Assembly (NCBI GenBank): GCA_004352715.1
Contig: SCFE01000002.1
Span: forward strand, 3,958,020 to 4,022,019
DNA: 64,000 nucleotides
Source: Hofstenia miamia
Lineage: Eukaryota; Xenacoelomorpha; Acoela
Reading direction: 5' to 3'
How positions within the stretch are numbered: position 1 is the first letter of the stretch; each line of letters begins with the position of its first letter. A program made the position numbers and the translations under genes. Under the pieces are notes generated by a model. It had not been told where the DNA came from. It did not search any database and worked only from the letters and a program-made list of their open reading frames with translations. Positions 59,127 through 64,000 of this stretch are shown one piece after another.

Positions 59127-60126
59127 NNNNNNNNNNNNNNNNNNNNNNNNNNNNNNNNNNNNNNNNNNNNNNNNNNNNNNNNNNNNNNNNNNNNNNNNNN
59201 NNNNNNNNNNNNNNNNNNNNNNNNNNNNNNNNNNNNNNNNNNNNNNNNNNNNNNNNNNNNNNNNNNNNNNNNNNNNNNNNNNNNNNNNNNNNNNNNNNNN
59301 NNNNNNNNNNNNNNNNNNNNNNNNNNNNNNNNNNNNNNNNNNNNNNNNNNNNNNNNNNNNNNNNNNNNNNNNNNNNNNNNNNNNNNNNNNNNNNNNNNNN
59401 NNNNNNNNNNNNNNNNNNNNNNNNNNNNNNNNNNNNNNNNNNNNNNNNNNNNNNNNNNNNNNNNNNNNNNNNNNNNNNNNNNNNNNNNNNNNNNNNNNNN
59501 NNNNNNNNNNNNNNNNNNNNNNNNNNNNNNNNNNNNNNNNNNNNNNNNNNNNNNNNNNNNNNNNNNNNNNNNNNNNNNNNNNNNNNNNNNNNNNNNNNNN
59601 NNNNNNNNNNNNNNNNNNNNNNNNNNNNNNNNNNNNNNNNNNNNNNNNNNNNNNNNNNNNNNNNNNNNNNNNNNNNNNNNNNNNNNNNNNNNNNNNNNNN
59701 NNNNNNNNNNNNNNNNNNNNNNNNNNNNNNNNNNNNNNNNNNNNNNNNNNNNNNNNNNNNNNNNNNNNNNNNNNNNNNNNNNNNNNNNNNNNNNNNNNNN
59801 NNNNNNNNNNNNNNNNNNNNNNNNNNNNNNNNNNNNNNNNNNNNNNNNNNNNNNNNNNNNNNNNNNNNNNNNNNNNNNNNNNNNNNNNNNNNNNNNNNNN
59901 NNNNNNNNNNNNNNNNNNNNNNNNNNNNNNNNNNNNNNNNNNNNNNNNNNNNNNNNNNNNNNNNNNNNNNNNNNNNNNNNNNNNNNNNNNNNNNNNNNNN
60001 NNNNNNNNNNNNNNNNNNNNNNNNNNNNNNNNNNNNNNNNNNNNNNNNNNNNNNNNNNNNNNNNNNNNNNNNNNNNNNNNNNNNNNNNNNNNNNNNNNNN
60101 NNNNNNNNNNNNNNNNNNNNNNNNNN
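59127..60126. other. Assembly gap, 1000 N
   Basis: Default-size gap inside the hAT element. Confidence 1.
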
Positions 60127-60142
60127 ATATATATATATATAT

Positions 60143-63130
<2,988 letters not shown>

Positions 63131-63352
63131 NCCCCCCTCCTCTTGGCATCCTGGATACAAAACTCCATAGTATTAATTCTAATATTCTGTAAATAAGTTA
63201 GAATGAATATATTTTAGTTGAAATATATAAAATATTAATGCCATTCTATTTAAAAATTTAATGAAAAAGTGCGAAACTATTTCATATGAGTAAAACTATG
63301 ATTAATTTATTGAACTTTGCGGGGCCATGGTCCCCTAAATTTCAAATGCCTG

Positions 63353-63620
63353 GTGTCATCACGACCAAAATATCCCGTTTTCGATCATTTACAGCACAGT
63401 CGTTACATAGAGTAACAAAATGATCTTTAAATTTCAAGAGAAACTCCATATTCATTACGGAAAAACCGGTACAGCTTTTATGCAGATGAAATAGTTTCCC
63501 ACAGGAATTACAAGAGTAAAATTTGTCATCTTTAACAACACTTTTATACGTATTACATTGTTTTTCCGCCTCATTTTGAACATCAAAATTTGTTTGTATT
63601 GAGACCAGAGAAAATTAGTC
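63353..63620 (-). pseudogene. LINE ORF1 N-terminal part with PHD-like zinc finger
   Basis: The minus strand reads DDKFYSCNSCGKLFHLHKSC, then a spacer and FVTLCNDCAVNDRKRDILVV up to the hAT target site. CxxC, HxxC and CxxC pairs form a PHD-like zinc-binding pattern, known at the N-terminus of some LINE ORF1 proteins, ahead of a coiled coil and RRM. Downstream (lower coordinates) the same ORF1 resumes at 59048 in a shifted frame. The upstream part before about 63620 is not recognised. Confidence 0.65.
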
Positions 63621-63624
63621 AACT

Positions 63625-64000
63625 CAACCGTTCGCGCTTACGCCTAAATTTAATCTATAAATACGGTGAAAACAGGTAAAGCAATCAAAACCAGTACAAT
63701 ATAATGTGAGGATCGGTCAAAGCCGGTACACACATTAGGGTAATTCTGCTACCGGACCGGTCAACACTGGTCACCGGCAGAGACGGCGCCAGCTTTTCAA
63801 AGTGGAAAGGACTAGAATAATATGTTCATAGGGGGATCCTACCTTAATCCTCTATTGTCGATTGGGGTCAATATGGCTTATTACGAACAGAAATTGCTAT
63901 AGATTGGACTTGCATTATCTTGAATTTTTTGCGTAAAGCGTATTGTAACAGCTTTAGAAATTTAATAAAAAAACTTCATTATCCAGTTTGATAACGTCAT
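63625..64000. other. Window end, hAT-like CCGG-rich stretch
   Basis: 63690-63790 has ggatcggtcaaagccggtac and accggaccggtcaacactgg, like hAT subterminal sequence, then CAGAGACGGCGCC. No complete element can be drawn before the window ends. Confidence 0.35.

Overview
This is AT-rich, repeat-dense eukaryotic DNA from a draft animal genome, most likely an aquatic invertebrate. The evidence is a single-exon class A GPCR, LINEs whose ORF1 carries esterase-like or PHD-like domains, many Tc1/mariner and hAT remnants, and (TA)n microsatellites throughout. I cannot name the species. No prokaryotic signatures (operons, Shine-Dalgarno sites, CRISPR) are present. Five N-runs (131, 1000, 839, 193 and 1000 bases) and five single-N joins (666, 6981, 27077, 42041, 63131) show that the scaffold is patchy. 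At several joins the flanking sequence is duplicated.

Layout. 1-4182: a degenerate LINE on the minus strand (ORF1 esterase, then endonuclease and reverse transcriptase), with its RT part repeated at 1-665 across a single N. 6153-6620: a MITE with a second copy at 49297-49795. 8806-10152: a decayed Tc1 element. 12399-12940: a MITE with a perfect 8-bp target duplication and telomere-like interior repeats. 13080-13672: a mariner remnant with a DD41D-like catalytic end. 18339-21450: a 3.1-kb hAT element with a recognisable but broken transposase. 25340-26839: an unclassified inverted-repeat element packed with an 11-bp tandem repeat. 29341-38803: several hAT-type termini, one (32997-33492) with an exact 8-bp target duplication. 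39572-40582: the GPCR, the only convincing intact protein gene. 41531-43815: a second LINE. 45315-53826: a truncated mariner, a well-preserved Tc1-type transposase fossil and another decayed Tc1. 54808-55125: a hAT MITE. 57763-58136: an ABC transporter pseudogene fused to a third LINE whose ORF1 is split by a hAT insertion with a perfect target duplication (59057-63352). 61051-63130: 520 perfect copies of GTAA.

Biology. Apart from the GPCR there are no genes acting together. The window records successive transposon insertions, some nested. I found no convincing new functional system. The best leads are the LINE-ABC chimera, which has the layout expected of a template-switch retrogene, the GPCR with a divergent TM3 motif and no ECL2 cysteine, the inverted-repeat MITEs of unclear superfamily, and an isolated GC-rich 250-bp island near 55.3 kb.
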